64,000 nucleotides of DNA from Coix lacryma-jobi var. lacryma-jobi (GCA_009763385.1 CM019823.1:40234444-40298443); one strand, 5' to 3'. Numbered from the stretch's first letter, positions 30,103-43,491 are shown. The notes: generated by a model not told the origin, from the letters alone. A program made the numbers and translations.

Positions 30103-30968
30103 CATTTTCAATTATAGGGGTACAAGGAAAAAGAAAAGTATAAGGCAATTACAAGGCAACTAGGCCTAAAAAAGAAAAAGAGAATTACATCATCAGAGAC
30201 TCTCTCGCCACAAGTTTATCTGGGTGCTCTTGCTTGGCTTGGCCTTAGTACAAACTAAGCCAAGTTCTTCTTTAAAGTTGTTTTCCAAGCCAGAAAGCTG
30301 CAACTGGCATTATCAAAAATAACACTATTTCTCATCTTCCAAATGATCCAACATGCCGTTATCACAATTTCTCTAAAGATTGTGTTGCCAAAAATTGTTC
30401 TAGCCTCAATAACCATATCCAAAGGCTGAAGGTTGAGATTCCAGTGAATGTTTAGGTAACTCCAGCAGCTCTGACTGAAAGGGCATTCAAAGAAGAGGTG
30501 GAAAGTATATTCTTCAATGCCATTGTTGCAAAGAACACAAGTGTAATCATCCATTTCCTTGTTTTTTCTTCTCTGCAGGTTTCTTGTGTTAAGCCTGTCC
30601 CTTAGTAGCAACCAAAAGAAAAATTTGTGCTTACCAAGATTACCTGCAGACCATAGCCAAGGGAACAGTGGGGAGGCCTCACAATCTCCCTGTAGCAGTT
30701 TGTAAGCTTTCCTGGTGTTAAAATTGTTCCCCCATGAGTAGATCCAGCTATCTTCGATCTCATCATCTAAATTTCTACTTTCAAGTAGATTCTGCAGTTC
30801 TATCAGTTGCTCTGTAGCTTGAATGGATAAAGGAACCTGAAGGCACTGTCCAGATCATGTTGTTCAAGTAAGAAATTAATAGAGCACTTTGGTTTTCTGG
30901 TAAAGGAGTATAATTGTGGCATCAAATTTTTAGGACTGAACCACTCCAATTATCGCTCCAAAGCAGCA
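30095..30968 (-). mobile_element. L1-type LINE, 3' portion
   Basis: Carries the ORF2 C-terminus with the zinc-binding reverse-transcriptase domain, and a 3' end with poly(A). It is separated from the rest of the same LINE (52986-58272) by the 22 kb gypsy array. If one copy of the 5-bp duplication is removed, the frame runs from GNTVL on the far side into LWSDNW here, as expected for one continuous ORF2. Confidence 0.85.
30252..30968 (-). pseudogene. LINE ORF2 C-terminal region with zf-RVT domain
   Basis: Reads LWSDNWSGSVLKF at the junction, several stops around 30850-30880, then LGKHKFFFWLLLRDRLNTRN and a zinc-binding module with CVLCNNGIEEYTFHLFFEC (C-X2-C ... H-X4-C). This zf-RVT module follows the RT domain in plant L1-type ORF2 proteins. 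It is broken by in-frame stops and not translatable as a unit. Confidence 0.82.
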
Positions 30969-33900
30969 TGTCACACCCCAACTTTAAGGATAAAGTTGAG
31001 ACAACATACTCATGTGTGCCCAGGAAAAATCACACACATAAGTAGACAAATTACAAGAGTGGCATCATCACATTGTTTATTACATCACGACAGTATTTAA
31101 AACAAAGTCTTACAACATACTGAACCACAGATCACTGATCTGGTACACAAACTAAGCCACAGGGAAACGTCGACTGGGGGAGCAGCTAGCCTAGAAGTCT
31201 TCAGGAAAGTCACCAACTGCACCTTCATCTGTTACCCATCCGGGATTTTTGCCCAAAAAGAAGATAAACAACAAGCGTAAGTACTTCTCGTACTTAGCAA
31301 GCTAACACAGGGTTCATGAGGCTCAAAAAGGCTGACACTGTCTGACTGCAGTTAGCTTTTAAGTGGCAAAGTTTTAGCATTAAGGTAAACGAATATTGTG
31401 CTTAACCCTTAACCCATGATCCATTTGTCCAACAAAGATAAACATAGTATCATAAAGTACCAACAATATAAAGTAAACAGTTATACAAGTATCATAGTTC
31501 TGCTAGTTTTCCGGGCCGCTCGTGACCGTGAGCACGGCTGTTATAACAGTTTTACACTCTGCAGAGGTGGTGCATCTTTACCACAAGCCGTGTTAACCTT
31601 TGTGCCCGAGGCGGTGGCCAACCTCTTGATCCACTTCCGAGGTAGATCGGAGGTCGCGCTATAGGGCACACTATGAAGCCTTCGCTGGTTTGTCTAACTG
31701 GTCAGGGCCGCTAGGTTTCCTTGGCAGGCAGATGTAGCAACCCCCTTTTCTATGGCACAAGGCCATCGCAGCTATACACATAGAAACAGGAGCAGCCCTA
31801 CACCCAAAGTGGCAAGCCCCTTATGCGCCTTTTCCCACCGCTGCCAAATTAGAAAAGGTCCAGTGTACTGAGCTAAAACCAGAGCCATATAGCACTCATG
31901 GTAGCACTGTCAATCCCAGCTTTTGCTAACAGCAAGTTTTATTAACCGTTTAACAACATATCATCATGAGAAACAAATTCATCATTGGACTGGATCGATT
32001 ATAAGTCAGTTAGCACTAGCAAGCTACCCATATGCATATATCCCACGGGAACAAGAACATCACAGATCACAAAGCTAAGTGGGTTTTCTAAGGTTGCTCA
32101 ATGGACACATGCATAAATGAGTGATTAAAGTAAAGTGTATAGGTAAACAAGGAAGTCCCATGCTAACTTGCCTTGGTTGTCGAAAGGTTGATCCTCCTGC
32201 TGGTCACTGAACGAGGGGTCCTGATCGCACCACACCGACTCACCGTCTATCCAAACACACAACATCACCACGCATCCCAGGTGCAAACATACACGATGCA
32301 AACAGAGCTATTATTAGAACATTACACCAAACAGTAATAAACTGAAATAAAACTTTGATAAAACTGAAGTACGCATCTCTACGATCACAACACGCTTTGG
32401 TTCATCGAAAACGGAGTTACGGTGCGAAAGCTACGACCGAAACGGTGATATAAAGCCCTAAACAAGATTAACTTGGACCCTAAAGCTAAACTGTCCAAAA
32501 CAGGCTAACAGGGGTATAAACGGGTAGAGCACTAAATTACGAAGCTAACGCAATTTGAACGGATCAAATCGGAGCTAAAACGTGAATTTTATAAGCAAAA
32601 CAAGGTAATGGCATTTCTGTAAATAGTTTGAATTGTATTTGAATTTAAACCGAAATTTAAATTGGATTTTAAACAAATACCGCAGTCAACTGGACTGCGC
32701 CTCAAATTCAAGAAAAAACAGGGGCCTGGTTGTAAGATTTTCCAGGCACAGGGAATAGTGCCTGGTGGAGTGCGGGTTGGTTCCCGGCTTCTCCAGGGGC
32801 TCTTTAGCAAGATGGCCGGCGAAGGGGTATCGATGATCCTCGGCCGCCGGATCGGAGATGAGCGGCTCGGATTAGACCAGGGGGCGTGCGCGCGCGGGGC
32901 GGCCGACGGCGCGCACTGGCCGCGGCGTCACGGCGCTCCGCGACGTCGTGCGCGGCTCCGCCATGGCCGAAGCCACGGAGCTCGCGGGCTCGGGCATAGG
33001 GTCCACCACAGGCCAAACCAAGCGGTCGGAGGGTAGCGGAGCGCAAGGGGGTTCTCACCGCGGTGAAACGAACGGAGGAGGTGGCTCGGAGGTGGCGGTC
33101 CGCGGCGAACGGCGGTCGCGTTCGGCGAGATCCTGTTGCGAGAAAACGACCGGCGGTTAGGGCAAATCGAGCACAAGAAAGACGGCAAGGGGTCTGGCAT
33201 CTTCACCGAGGCGCGGCGGAGCTCGGAAGGGATGCAATCGGCCCGGGCGGCGCCGAATCGTCAGATCGACGGCGGCGGGCGACGGCAAGGCGGCGGGAGC
33301 TCTGTCGCGGTTGCTCGGTGGTCTGCTGCGACGCTGCGGAAGAGAATGAGGGAAAAGAGAGCGGGGGGTGGGGCGCGTCCGCTAAATGCATGAGGGCGAG
33401 GCGAGGTCGTGGGAGCGGCGCCGCACGACGCGGGAAGACGCGGGCGGACGGTTGCTCGCTCGCTCGGCCCAGACGGCGCGCAAAGGGGAAGGGAGCGCCG
33501 ACAGGTGGGGACGGCTCGCCAGAGAGAGAGAGGAGAAGCGGTGCGGCTCAGCCGGCGCGCGCACGGCCGGCCAGATGGCCGGGCGAAGGAGGAGAGGGAG
33601 GGAGTCGGAACCGACGTGGGCGCGCTCGACCGGCGGGCCGAGGCCGGACTTGGGGCCGCGCGAGGAGGGAAGAGGAGAGGGGGCCTGGCGCGGATAGGAA
33701 AGGGAGGGAGAAGAGAGCCGCGGGCTGGGCCTCAGGCATTCGGGCCGAAAGCAAGGGAAGGAGAGAGGGAGTAAAAAAAAAGAGCTTTTCATTTATTTCA
33801 AGGCTTTTCAAAACATTTCCAAATGAAGTTTGAATTCAAACTAAATTTGGACAAACCAGTCACTTCAATAAACTTACACCAGCATGAATGCATAAACATG

Positions 33901-34014
33901 TTGCCACATTATTTTAATTCAACAAAAATTATTTAACCCTAGGTTAAATGCTCACAAAAACATAATTAAATCATTTTCACCTATTTTGTTTTGGAGAAAT
34001 TTTAGGGTGTTACA
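30969..34014 (-). repeat. Gypsy LTR 1 (3' LTR of copy 1)
   Basis: 3046 bp. On the minus strand it begins TGTAACACCC and ends GGGGTGTGACA. A block of about 1 kb (32800-33770) is very GC-rich inside an otherwise AT-rich LTR. Open frames there on both strands are compositional. Confidence 0.92.
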
Positions 34015-34030
34015 ACTCTACCCCCCTTAA
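34015..34030 (-). other. Polypurine tract, copy 1
   Basis: On the minus strand TTAAGGGGGGTAGAGT directly precedes TGTAACACCC, the expected priming site for plus-strand synthesis. In copy 2 the corresponding tract (about 43492-43510) is altered to GGGGGTTTTTAGAG. Confidence 0.8.
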
Positions 34031-34062
34031 GATGAATCTCGTCCTCGAGATTCGACTGGAGC

Positions 34063-37000
34063 TTACTCAAACAACTGGGGATAAGATTTCCGAAGATCTT
34101 CTTCTCTTTCCCAGGTAGCCTCTTCTTCTGTATACCGGTTCCACTGAACTTTGCACATCTTGATAACTCGGCTCCTGGTAACTCTTTCTGCTGTTTCCAA
34201 GATCTTGACAGGGTACTCTTCATAAGTGAGATCTTCTCCTATCTTGATCTCTTCCAGGGGAACTTGCTCTTCAGGCACCCTCAGGCATTTCTTTAGCTGA
34301 GAAACATGGAACACATCATGTACACCTGACAGTCTCTCCGGTAACTCAAGCTGATAGGCCACTTCTCCACGTCTGGCCAAGATCCGGAAAGGACCTATGT
34401 ATCTGGGTGCCAACTTTCCTTTCATGTTAAACCTCTTTACGCTTCTCATGGGTGACACTTTCAAATACACATAGTCTCCCACTTTGAAAACTAAATCCCT
34501 CCTGCGAGTATCTGCATAACTCTTCTGCCGGGATTGAGCTATCCTTAGGTTATCTCGGATCATCCTTACTTGTTCTTCAGCATTTCTAAGGACATCCGGT
34601 CCGAACACTTGAGTTTCTCCTGTCTGATTCCAGAACAAAGGAGTTCTACACTTTCGCCCATACAAAGCTTCGAAAGGAGCCATTTTCAGACTCTTCTGGT
34701 GACTGTTGTTGTAAGAGAATTCAGCATATGGCAGGCTTTTATCCCAACTAGTCCCATGCTGAAGGGCACATGCTCTCAACATGTCCTCCAAGATCTGGTT
34801 TATCCTTTCAGTCTGCCCATCTGTTTGTGGGTGATATGCAGAACTGAAAGTCAGCTCAGTTCCCAAGGATTGATGTACCTGATGCCAAAAGTGAGAAGTG
34901 AACTGTGTCCCTCTGTCAGACACTATTTTCTTTGGAACACCATGCAGAGACACAATCCTCTCCATGTACAGTTCTGCTAACCTTGCCCCAGTATAGGTGG
35001 TCTTTACTGGTAAAAAGTGAGCGACCTTAGTGAGACGGTCGACTATTACCCATATAGAGTCATAGCCTCTTTGTGTACGGGGTAATCCAGTGATAAAGTC
35101 CATTCCCACTTCTTCCCATTTCCACTCGGGTATCTGCATAGGCTGTAACAATCCTGCTGGTCTTTGATGTTCAGCTTTGACCTTCTGACAGGTGTCACAT
35201 AGAGCCACATATTCTGCTACATCTCGTTTCATACCATACCACCAGTATTTTTCTTTCAGATCCAAGTACATTTTGGTGCTACCGGGGTGAATGGAGTAGG
35301 CAGATTCATGTGCATCCCGCAAATGGCATCACGGATAGCTTTCACATCGGGCACACAAATCCTCTTTCCAAACCAAAGGGTCCCATTATCATCCATCCTG
35401 AAACCTGGTGCCTTTCCAAGCACTATGTTTCTGCTATCTCTTTCAACTTCTCATCTTTCAACTGACCCTCACGGATTTCTTTCTCCAAGGTAGGTTCAAC
35501 TGACATTTCCACCACATTGTTGGCAAAACATAGATTAAGGTATGCCATTTCAGCTCTCAACTCTGCTGACATGCGTTCCACTTGCAGACCGTTTGCGTAG
35601 GTTTTTCTGCTCAAGGCATCGGCCACGACATTGGCCTTTCCTGGGTGATAATGTACCTCTAGGTCATAGTCTTTGATCAATTCTAGCCAACGGCGTTGCC
35701 TCAAGTTCAGATCTGACTGAGTAAATATATACTTCAGACTTTTATGATCCGTATACACGTCACACTTATGCCCAAACTAGATAATGTCTCCATATTTTCA
35801 GAGCATGGACCACAGCTGCTAACTCCAAATCATGAGTTGGATAGTTCACCTCGTGCTTCCTCAGCTGTCTAGATGCGTAGGCCACTACTCTTCCTTCTTG
35901 CATTAGAACACATCCAAGTCCAAGACGAGATGCATCACAATAGATGGAGAAGCTTTTGTTCAAGTCTGGCAGAACTAGGACTGGTGCTGAGGTTAATCTC
36001 TTCTTTAACTCTTCGAAGTTTGCTTGGCATTTATCAGACCACACAAACTTAGCGTTCTCTAACAAGGCAGTCATAGGCTTTGCGAGCTTGGAGAATCCTT
36101 CAATGAACCTCCTATAATACCCGGCCAAACCCAGGAAACTTCGGATTTCACTGGCATTAGTTGGCGGGTTCCAATCCAACACATCTTGCACCTTGCTAGG
36201 ATCAACGGATATACCTCCGTTAGAGACAACATGCCCTAAGAAAGAGACTTCTTTCAGCCAAAATTCACACTTGCTCCTCTTGGCATAGAGCTGATGCTCT
36301 CTTAACTTCTGCAGAACCATCCTCAGATGTTCCGCGTGTTCCTCCTCTGTTTTAGAGAACACTAGAATATCATCTATGAATACCACCACGAACTTGTCTA
36401 GGTATTCCATGAACACTTTATTCATCAGATACATGAAGTAGGCTGGGGCATTGGTCAGACCAAAAGACATTACTGTATACTCATACAGTCCATACCGCGT
36501 TGTGAAGGCGGTCTTAGGAATGTCTGAGTTCCGGATTTTCAACTGGTGATACCCAGATCTGAGATCTATTTTAGAGAACACACATGCTCCTCTAAGCTGG
36601 TCAAATAGATCGTCTATCCGGGGTAGAGGGTATTTGTTTTTAATGGTAACCTCATTTAAAGACCTATAGTCCACACACATCCTCTGGCTACCATCTTTCT
36701 TATCCACAAAAATCACTGGTGCTCCCCAAGGAGAAGCACTAGGACGTATATACCCTTTCTCTAACAACTCCTTAAGCTGTTTCTTAAGTTCTTCTAATTC
36801 ATTTACCCCCATTCTATAAGGTCTTTTAGATATTGGCAGTAATTCAATAATGAACTCAACATCGCGATCAGGTGGCATACCTGGCAGATCATCCGGAAAG
36901 ACATCAGGGAACTCGTCCACCACCCGATCTTGCTCTGCACCACTAGCATCCATCTGGTTGACCGTGGCAGTTGGCTGTTCTTTTAACACCACTTGCACAC

Positions 37001-38512
37001 AGATTCTGTCTCCCTTAGGTGTAGTTACAACAACTGACCTTTCTTGACACTGAATGACAGCCCCATGTTGCTTCATCCAGTCCATACCCAAGATGAGATC
37101 TATACCTGCTGTTCTTAGCACTATAGGCTTTACTTTAAAGTCTACCCCCCTTAGGTTGACACTAGAGGTGGGGCTCCAAAAATTTGCAGGCATACTACCC
37201 CCTGGTGAGTTTACTATGATTGTTTCTTTCATTGCACATAAAGGCACACCATGCATTCTAACAAACGACTGTGAAATGAAAGAATGCGAAGCACCAGAAT
37301 CAAAAAGTATGGTTGCTGGGATTGAGTTGATGCTGAACGTACCCATCATAACATCCGGTGCATCCAGGGCACTATCGGCAGCTACATGATTCACCCGTCC
37401 AGTGTGAGGTGGGCGAGCATTCTGCTTCTGAGCTCCTGCCTGGTTCTGTGGGGCCTGGGGGTTCTGCTTCTTGGGGCACTGGTGAGCGTAGTGTCCTGGC
37501 TCCCCGCAACGGTAGCAAGCGTTGGGGTTCTGCTGAGCTGCATTCTTCATGGGAGCGGAATTGGGTGCTCCCTGGCGTGAGGCTTGACTGCTCTGCTGTT
37601 GGAACCTCTGTCCTCCTGGCTGCTGCTGGTAGCGCTGACCACCTGACTGTTGTTGGTATGGGAGGCGCTGCTGGTTCTGGTTGCCCTGGGGGTACTGTCC
37701 CCTGTTCCACTGGTTACTCCTCTGGGGGTAGCCTTGCTGGGGGTTGGTTCGGGGACGAGTGTTGCTCCCCGATGACTGGCCTTGGAAGCTTCTTTTCTTT
37801 GCCTCCATTTCCTTCCTCTTGTTGTCAATAACGATCGCCCTATTGACCAGGGCCTGATAGTTCGGGTAGGTGTTCGACATGAGCTGGAGCTGCAACCCAT
37901 CATAAAGACCCTTCAGAAATCGGCGCTGCTTGTCTTATCCTGGGCCACATCCTGGGGAGCGTAGCGCGACAGTTGAGCAAACTTGTCGCGGTACTCCGCC
38001 ACTGACATGGACCCTTGCTTCAAGGAGCGGAACTCCTCTTGCTTCAGCTCTACGAGACCATCAGGGATATGATAAGATCTGAAGTTCTCCTTGAACTCCT
38101 GCCATGTAACAACTGGAGCATCTTGGGGACGGGCAAACATGAACGCATCCCACCAATTGTGCTGCTCCTTGCAGTTGCCCCGAGGCATAGAGCACCTTCT
38201 CATAGTCGGTGCACTGGGCAATGTTCAGCTGTTTCTCCACTGCACGGAGCCAGTCATCCGCCTCCAGTGGTTCAGAGGCGTGAGAGAACACTGGTGGGTG
38301 GCCCTTCAGGAACTCTCCTCGACGGTCCCTGACTTGAAGAGGTTGAGGTGCTGCAGCGGGCGCCTGATCCAGGCGGTTCATCATGGCATGCATAAGCTGA
38401 TTCTGCGTGGCCATCAACTGCTCGATGGTCACTGGCGGCGGTGGCGGTGGCGGGTCCATAGGAGCACCACGCCCACGGCCACGGCCTCTCCGCGTCCACC
38501 CCTTGCTGCCAT
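34063..38512 (-). pseudogene. Gypsy gag-pol polyprotein, copy 1
   Basis: Single gag-pol frame starting MAARGGRGRG-like (38512). Gag has the EPLEADDWLRAVE and SVAEYRDKFAQLSRYAP blocks and a CX2CX4HX4C knuckle (CYRCGEPGHYAHQC, 37476-37517). Protease has the active site LFDSGASHSFIS (near 37299). RT has DGSQRMCVDYRSLN and the catalytic FIDD (about 36370). RNase H has IYCDASRLGLGCVLMQ. Integrase has an HHCC zinc finger (HESAYSIHPG ... CDTCQKVK), a D-D-E core (MDFITGLP, VSDRGTQF, TDGQTERINQ) and a C-terminal chromodomain-like segment (EEEATWEREEDLRKSYPQLF), stop at 34063. Frame breaks: near 38490 (one base lost in the RG repeat), 38155 (WWDAF region), 37930, 35777 (extra A) and 35425. Otherwise well preserved, so the copy is young or carries consensus errors. 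Confidence 0.9.
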
Positions 38513-39180
38513 CTGCTCACCAACAAATGCGCAAGAGTTAGACCTTTATATCCAACATAGAATGTATATATGAACATAAATGAACATTGCTGAAAATTTC
38601 TGTGCACATTCTTGTCAACAGCAGCTCACTAAAACGGGCATAACTCGAGCTACAGAAATCCAACGGGGATGAACCAGACATCGTTGGAAAGCTTAAGAAA
38701 CCAGCTACAACTTTCATATAGAACACTTTTTCAGATTCGACCAGATTCTGGGCCGAAAACAGCATTGAACAGAACCTGTTCTGGATGACAGACTGCGCAG
38801 GAACATCAACTTAAAACAGCATATCTCCCAGATCCGAACAGATAAAGACTTGGTTCCAGATTCGTTTGAAAGGTACATCAGTCTAGATACTCCCACAAAA
38901 ATTTCACAATTTTGGGGTCACGGATTAAGAGATATACAGATATAAACACAGGCTGCTCCAGAAAACAGCAACACAGATAGGGGATAAACAACTTTATACA
39001 TCACACGAAGGTGTTTAACTTGGGGAAGCACGGACATAACCCATACTTCACCTCACACAAGCAAAGATCCAAACAAACATAGTTCACCAACATAAGTAAC
39101 ACAAACACCACAGGTTCACATAACACAAACTGAATTTAAAACAACGTGTCTAAACGAGATAACTGATCATGGTAGGCAAG
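38513..39180 (-). other. Spacer between orf0 and gag, copy 1
   Basis: AT-richer, non-coding, nearly identical to 47981-48642 in copy 2. It probably belongs to the gag leader. Confidence 0.6.
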
Positions 39181-40259
39181 CTACTGGGCTCCACCGGGGG
39201 CATCGTTGGCTCTGTACTTCTTCTTGTAAACAGCTGCATAGTCTAGCTCACCGCGAAGGTAATCCACTTCGCGCTCCAAACGCCTTATCACCTTCTGGGC
39301 AGCACGCAGGTCATCCTGCACCTTGTCGGCCTTCCTATGCACCTCATAGGCATGCTGGGCGGTAGAGACCAGAACCGGGTACTCCACTGGTGGTAGCAGG
39401 GTTCGCCACGAGCCCTCCATGTCACTTTGGGGAAGGTAGCGGAAGCGGTCATTCCTCATCTCCTGGAAACGTAGACCATGGTAATGCAGGTAGGCATCCT
39501 GCGCTGCGTCCTCCATACTTGCGAGGGCATCACCACGCTTGGTGGTAGTCCTGTGAGCCGACTCTATGACATGGGCTTGATCCGCAGCTTTCCAACCTGT
39601 AACCATCAGGTCGGACTTCCAGTACGCAGCCTCCAACGGGTGGGTGTACTCGCCACAGTGGTACTGGAGCTTGGCTTCCATCTCAGGGTAGTACTCCTCC
39701 AGCAGACGAACCAGCATACTATGGTAGTATGCTGTCTCGTCGGGCTTCTTGAACATGAAGCGACGATCCCAACCAAGGTCTTCCACCACCTGCGCTGCTG
39801 GAACGGCAGGGGGTGCTGGTGCCGAAGCTGACGAGGCGGCGGGAGAGTGTACCACCGGGTACACTGGCACGAAGGCTGGTGCCGCAGGAGCTGGTGGAGC
39901 GGCAGGTGCTGCAGGGACTGCTGGGACGGCGGGGGCCTCCACGACTGGTGGAGCGACAGGCGCCACAGGAGCGGGTGCCTCTGGAGCAGGGACCTCAGGC
40001 GCTGGCGCCTCAGGCACAGGCTCCACAGGGACTGGCACCTCCGGAGCAGGCGCTTCCGGAGCTGGAGACTCGGGAACTGCTGCAGGGGGCGGTGGTGGCG
40101 CTGCTAGCTCCTCAGAGACTGCTGGAGTAACGGTCAACTCTTCATCCTCCATGAAGACGGCGTTGGAGGAGCTGGAGGAACCATCACTGATGTGGACCAC
40201 AGGGGGAGCAGGCTGGCTGTGAAAAGAGCACGGTAGGCACGGGTGTTCATGCGAGGCAT
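39181..40259 (-). pseudogene. Extra ORF upstream of gag (orf0), copy 1
   Basis: Starts MPRMNTRAYRALF (40259) and, after a one-base loss near 40220, continues VVHISDGSSSSSNAVF. A Pro/Ala/Glu-rich region of repeated PAPE(A/V) units (about residues 45-120 of the protein) follows, then a more ordinary C-terminal part with EDLGWDRRFMFKKPDETAYY, AKLQYHCGEYTHPLEAAY and a coiled-coil-like end (VQDDLRAAQKVIRRLERE), stop at 39181. About 360 codons. It lies between the primer-binding site and gag, about 670 bases from the gag start. An orf0 at this position is known, as I recall, from some rice gypsy families (RIRE3/RIRE8 type). The function is unknown. The long opposite-strand frame is a shadow of the repeat. 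Confidence 0.78.
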
Positions 40260-40428
40260 CCTGACGTTATAAAACAAGATAAGATAAGCGGAAACAATTA
40301 GTTTTATGCAATAGAATAAGAATAAGGAGCATATAATTTTAATAAAGTAACAAGTTAATAAAATAAGCATGAACAGGTAGCAAAAAGGTGTTAGACGGCC
40401 ATTTCCTAGCTAGGCTTGCGTCCTACAG

Positions 40429-40450
40429 TCAACAAAGCTTGATACCAATT
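40429..40450 (-). other. Primer-binding site, copy 1 (damaged)
   Basis: Minus-strand AATTGGTATCAAGC follows the LTR end. Compared with copy 2 (TTGGTATCAGAGC) one base is missing inside the tRNA-Met complementary region. Confidence 0.75.
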
Positions 40451-43400
40451 TGTCACACCCAACTTAAGGATAAAGTTGAGACAACATACTCATGTGTGCC
40501 CAGGAAAAATCACACACATAAGTAGACAAATTACAAGAGTGGCATCATCACATTGTTTATTACATCACGACAGTATTAAAACAAAGTCTTACAACATACT
40601 GAACCACAGATCACTGAACTGGTACACAAACTAAGCCACAGGGAAACGTCGACTGGGGGAGCAGCTAGCCTAGAAGTCTTCAGGAAAGTCACCAACTGCA
40701 CCTTCATCTGTTACCCATCCGGGATTTTGCCCAAAAGAAGATAAACAACAAGCGTAAGTACTCTCGTACTTAGCAAGCTAACACAGGGTTCATGAGGCTC
40801 AAAAAGGCTGACACTGTCTGACTGCAGTTAGCTTTTAAGTTGGCAAAGTTTTAGCATTAAGGTAAACGAATATTGTGCTTAACCCTTAACCCATGATCCA
40901 TTTGTCCAACAAAGATAAACATAGTATCATAAAGTACCAACAACATAAAGTAACAATTGTTAAGTTTCATAGTTCTGCTAGTTTTCCGGGCCGCTCGTGA
41001 CCGTGAGCACGGCTGTTATAACAGTTTTACACTCTGCAGAGGTGGTGCATCTTTACCCACAAGCCGTGTTACCCTTGTGCCCGAGGCGGCCAACCTCTTG
41101 ATCCACTTCCGAGGTAGATCGGCAGGGCACACTATGAAGCCTTTCGCTGGTTCGTCTAACTGGTCAGGGCCGCTAGGTTTCCTTGGCAGGCAGATGTAGC
41201 AACCCCCTTTTCTATGGCACAAGGCCATCGCAGCTATACACATAGAAACAGGAGCAGCCCTACACCCAAAGTGGCAAGCCCCTTTTGCGCCCTTTCGGGT
41301 CACCGCTGCCCAATTAGAAAAGGTCCAGTTTACTGAGCTAAAACCAGAGCCATATAGCACTCATGGTAGCACTGTCAATCCCAGCTTTTGCTAACAGCAA
41401 GTTTTATTAACCGTTTAACAACATATCATCATGAGAAACAAATTCATCATTGGACTGGATCGATTATAAGTCAGTTAGCACTAGCAAGCTACCCATATGC
41501 ATATATCCCACGGGAACAAGAACATCACAGATCACAAAGCTAAGTGGGTTTTCTAAGGTTGCTCAATTGGACACATGCATAAATGAGTGATTAAAGTAAA
41601 GTGTATAGGTAAACAAGGAAGTCCCATGCTAACTTGCCTTGGTTGTCGAAAGGTTGATCCTCCTGCTGGTCACTGAACGAGGGGTCCTGATCGCACCACA
41701 CCGACTCACCGTCTATCCAAACACACAACATCACCACGCATCCCAGGTGCAAACATACACGATGCAAACAGAGCTATTATTAGAACATTACACCAAACAG
41801 TAATAAACTGAAATAAAACTTTGATAAAACTGAAGTACGCATCTCTACGATCACAACACGCTTTGGTTCATCGAAAACGGAGTTACGGTGCGAAAGTTAC
41901 GACCGAAACGGTGTATATAAAGCCCTAAACAAGATTAACTTGGACCCTAAAGCTAAACTGTCCAAAACAGGCTAACAGGGGTATAAACGGGTAGAGCACT
42001 AAATTACGAAGCTAACGCAATTTGAACGGATCAAATCGGAGCTAAAACGTGAATTTTATAAGCAAAACAAGGTAATGGCATTTCTGTAAATAGTTTGAAT
42101 TGTATTTGAATTTAAACCGAAATTTAAATTGAATTTTAAACAAATACCGCAGTCAACTGGACTGCGCCTCAATTTCTCCAAAACAGGGGCCTGGTTGCAA
42201 GATTTCAAGGCACAGGGAATAGTGCCTGGTGGAGTGCGGGTTGGTTCCCGGCTTCTCCAGGGGCTCTTTAGCAAGATGGCCGGCGAAGGGGTATCGATGA
42301 TCCTCGGCCGCCGGATCGGAGATGAGCGGCTCGGATTAGACCCAGGGGGGGGTGCGCGCGCGGGCGGCGACGGCGCGCACTGGCCGCGGCGTCACGGCGC
42401 TCCGCGACGTCGTGCGCGGCTCCGCCATGGCCGAAGCCACGGAGCTCGCGGGCTCGGGCATAGGGTCCACCACAGGCCAAACCAAGCGGTCGGAGGGGAG
42501 CGGAGCGCAAGGGGGTTCTCACCGCGGTGAAACGAAAGGAGGAGGGGTCGGAGGTGGCGGTCCGCGGCGAACGGCGGTCGGCGTTCGGCGAGATCCTGTT
42601 GCGAGAAAACGCCGGCGGTTAGGGCAAAATCGAGCACAAGAAAAGACGGCAAGGGTCTGGCATCTTCACCGAGGCGCGGCGGAGCTCGAAGGGATGCAAT
42701 CGCCCGGGCGGCGCCGAATCGTCAGATCGACGGCGGCGGGCGACGGCAAGGCGGCGGGGAGCTCTGGTCGCGGTGCTCGGTGGTCTGCTGCGACGCTGCG
42801 GAGAGAATGAGGGAAAAGAGAGCGGGGTGTGGGCGCGTCCGCTAAATGCATGAGGGCGAGGGCGAGGTCGTGGGAGGCGCCGCACGACGCGCGGAAGACG
42901 CGGGCGCGACGTTGCTCGCTGCTCGAGCCCGGACGGCGCGCAAAGGGGAGAGGGAAGGCGCCGACAGGTGGGACGGCTCGCCAGAGAGAGAGAGAGAGAA
43001 GCGGTGCGGCTCAGCCGGCGCGCGCACGGGCGGCCAGATGGGCCGCGGCGAAGGAGGAGAGGGAGGAGTCGGAACCGACGTGGGCGCGCTCGACCGCTGG
43101 GCCGAGGCCGACTTGCGGGCCGCGCAGGAGGGAAGAGGAGAGGGAGGCCTGGCGCGGATAGGAAAATGGGGAGGGGAGAAGAGAGCCGGCGGGCTGGGCC
43201 TCAGGCCATTCGGGCCGAAAGCAAGGGAAGGAGAGAGGGAGTAAAAAAAAAGAGCTTTTCATTTTATTTCAAGGCTTTTCAAAACATTTCAAATGAAGTT
43301 TGAATTCAAACTAAATTTTGACAAAACCCAGTCACTTCAATAAATATAGTGCATCAGCATGAATGCATAAACATGTTGCCACAATTATTTTAATTCAACA

Positions 43401-43491
43401 AAAATTATTTAACCCTAGGTTAAATGCTCACAAAAACATAATTAAATCATTTTCACCTATTTTGTTTTGGAGAAAATTTTAGGGTGTTACA
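40451..43491 (-). repeat. Gypsy LTR 2 (shared middle LTR)
   Basis: 3041 bp with TGTCACACCC / GGGTGTTACA ends on the plus strand. It is bordered on the left by the primer-binding site of copy 1 and on the right by the purine tract of copy 2, so it serves as the 5' LTR of copy 1 and the 3' LTR of copy 2. There is no target duplication here. Confidence 0.92.

Noticed and set aside
33063..33833. Open frame of 256 codons inside gypsy LTR 1
   Set aside because: Lies in the CpG-rich LTR block, open on both strands, low complexity, and not kept as one frame in LTR 2 and 3.
37358..37831. Plus-strand frame over gypsy gag
   Set aside because: Opposite-strand shadow of the Gln-rich gag region, recurring at 46820-47299 for the same reason.
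39749..40222. Gly/Ala/Thr-rich plus-strand frame
   Set aside because: Antisense of the Pro/Ala/Glu repeat in orf0; disrupted in copy 2 and without a start context.
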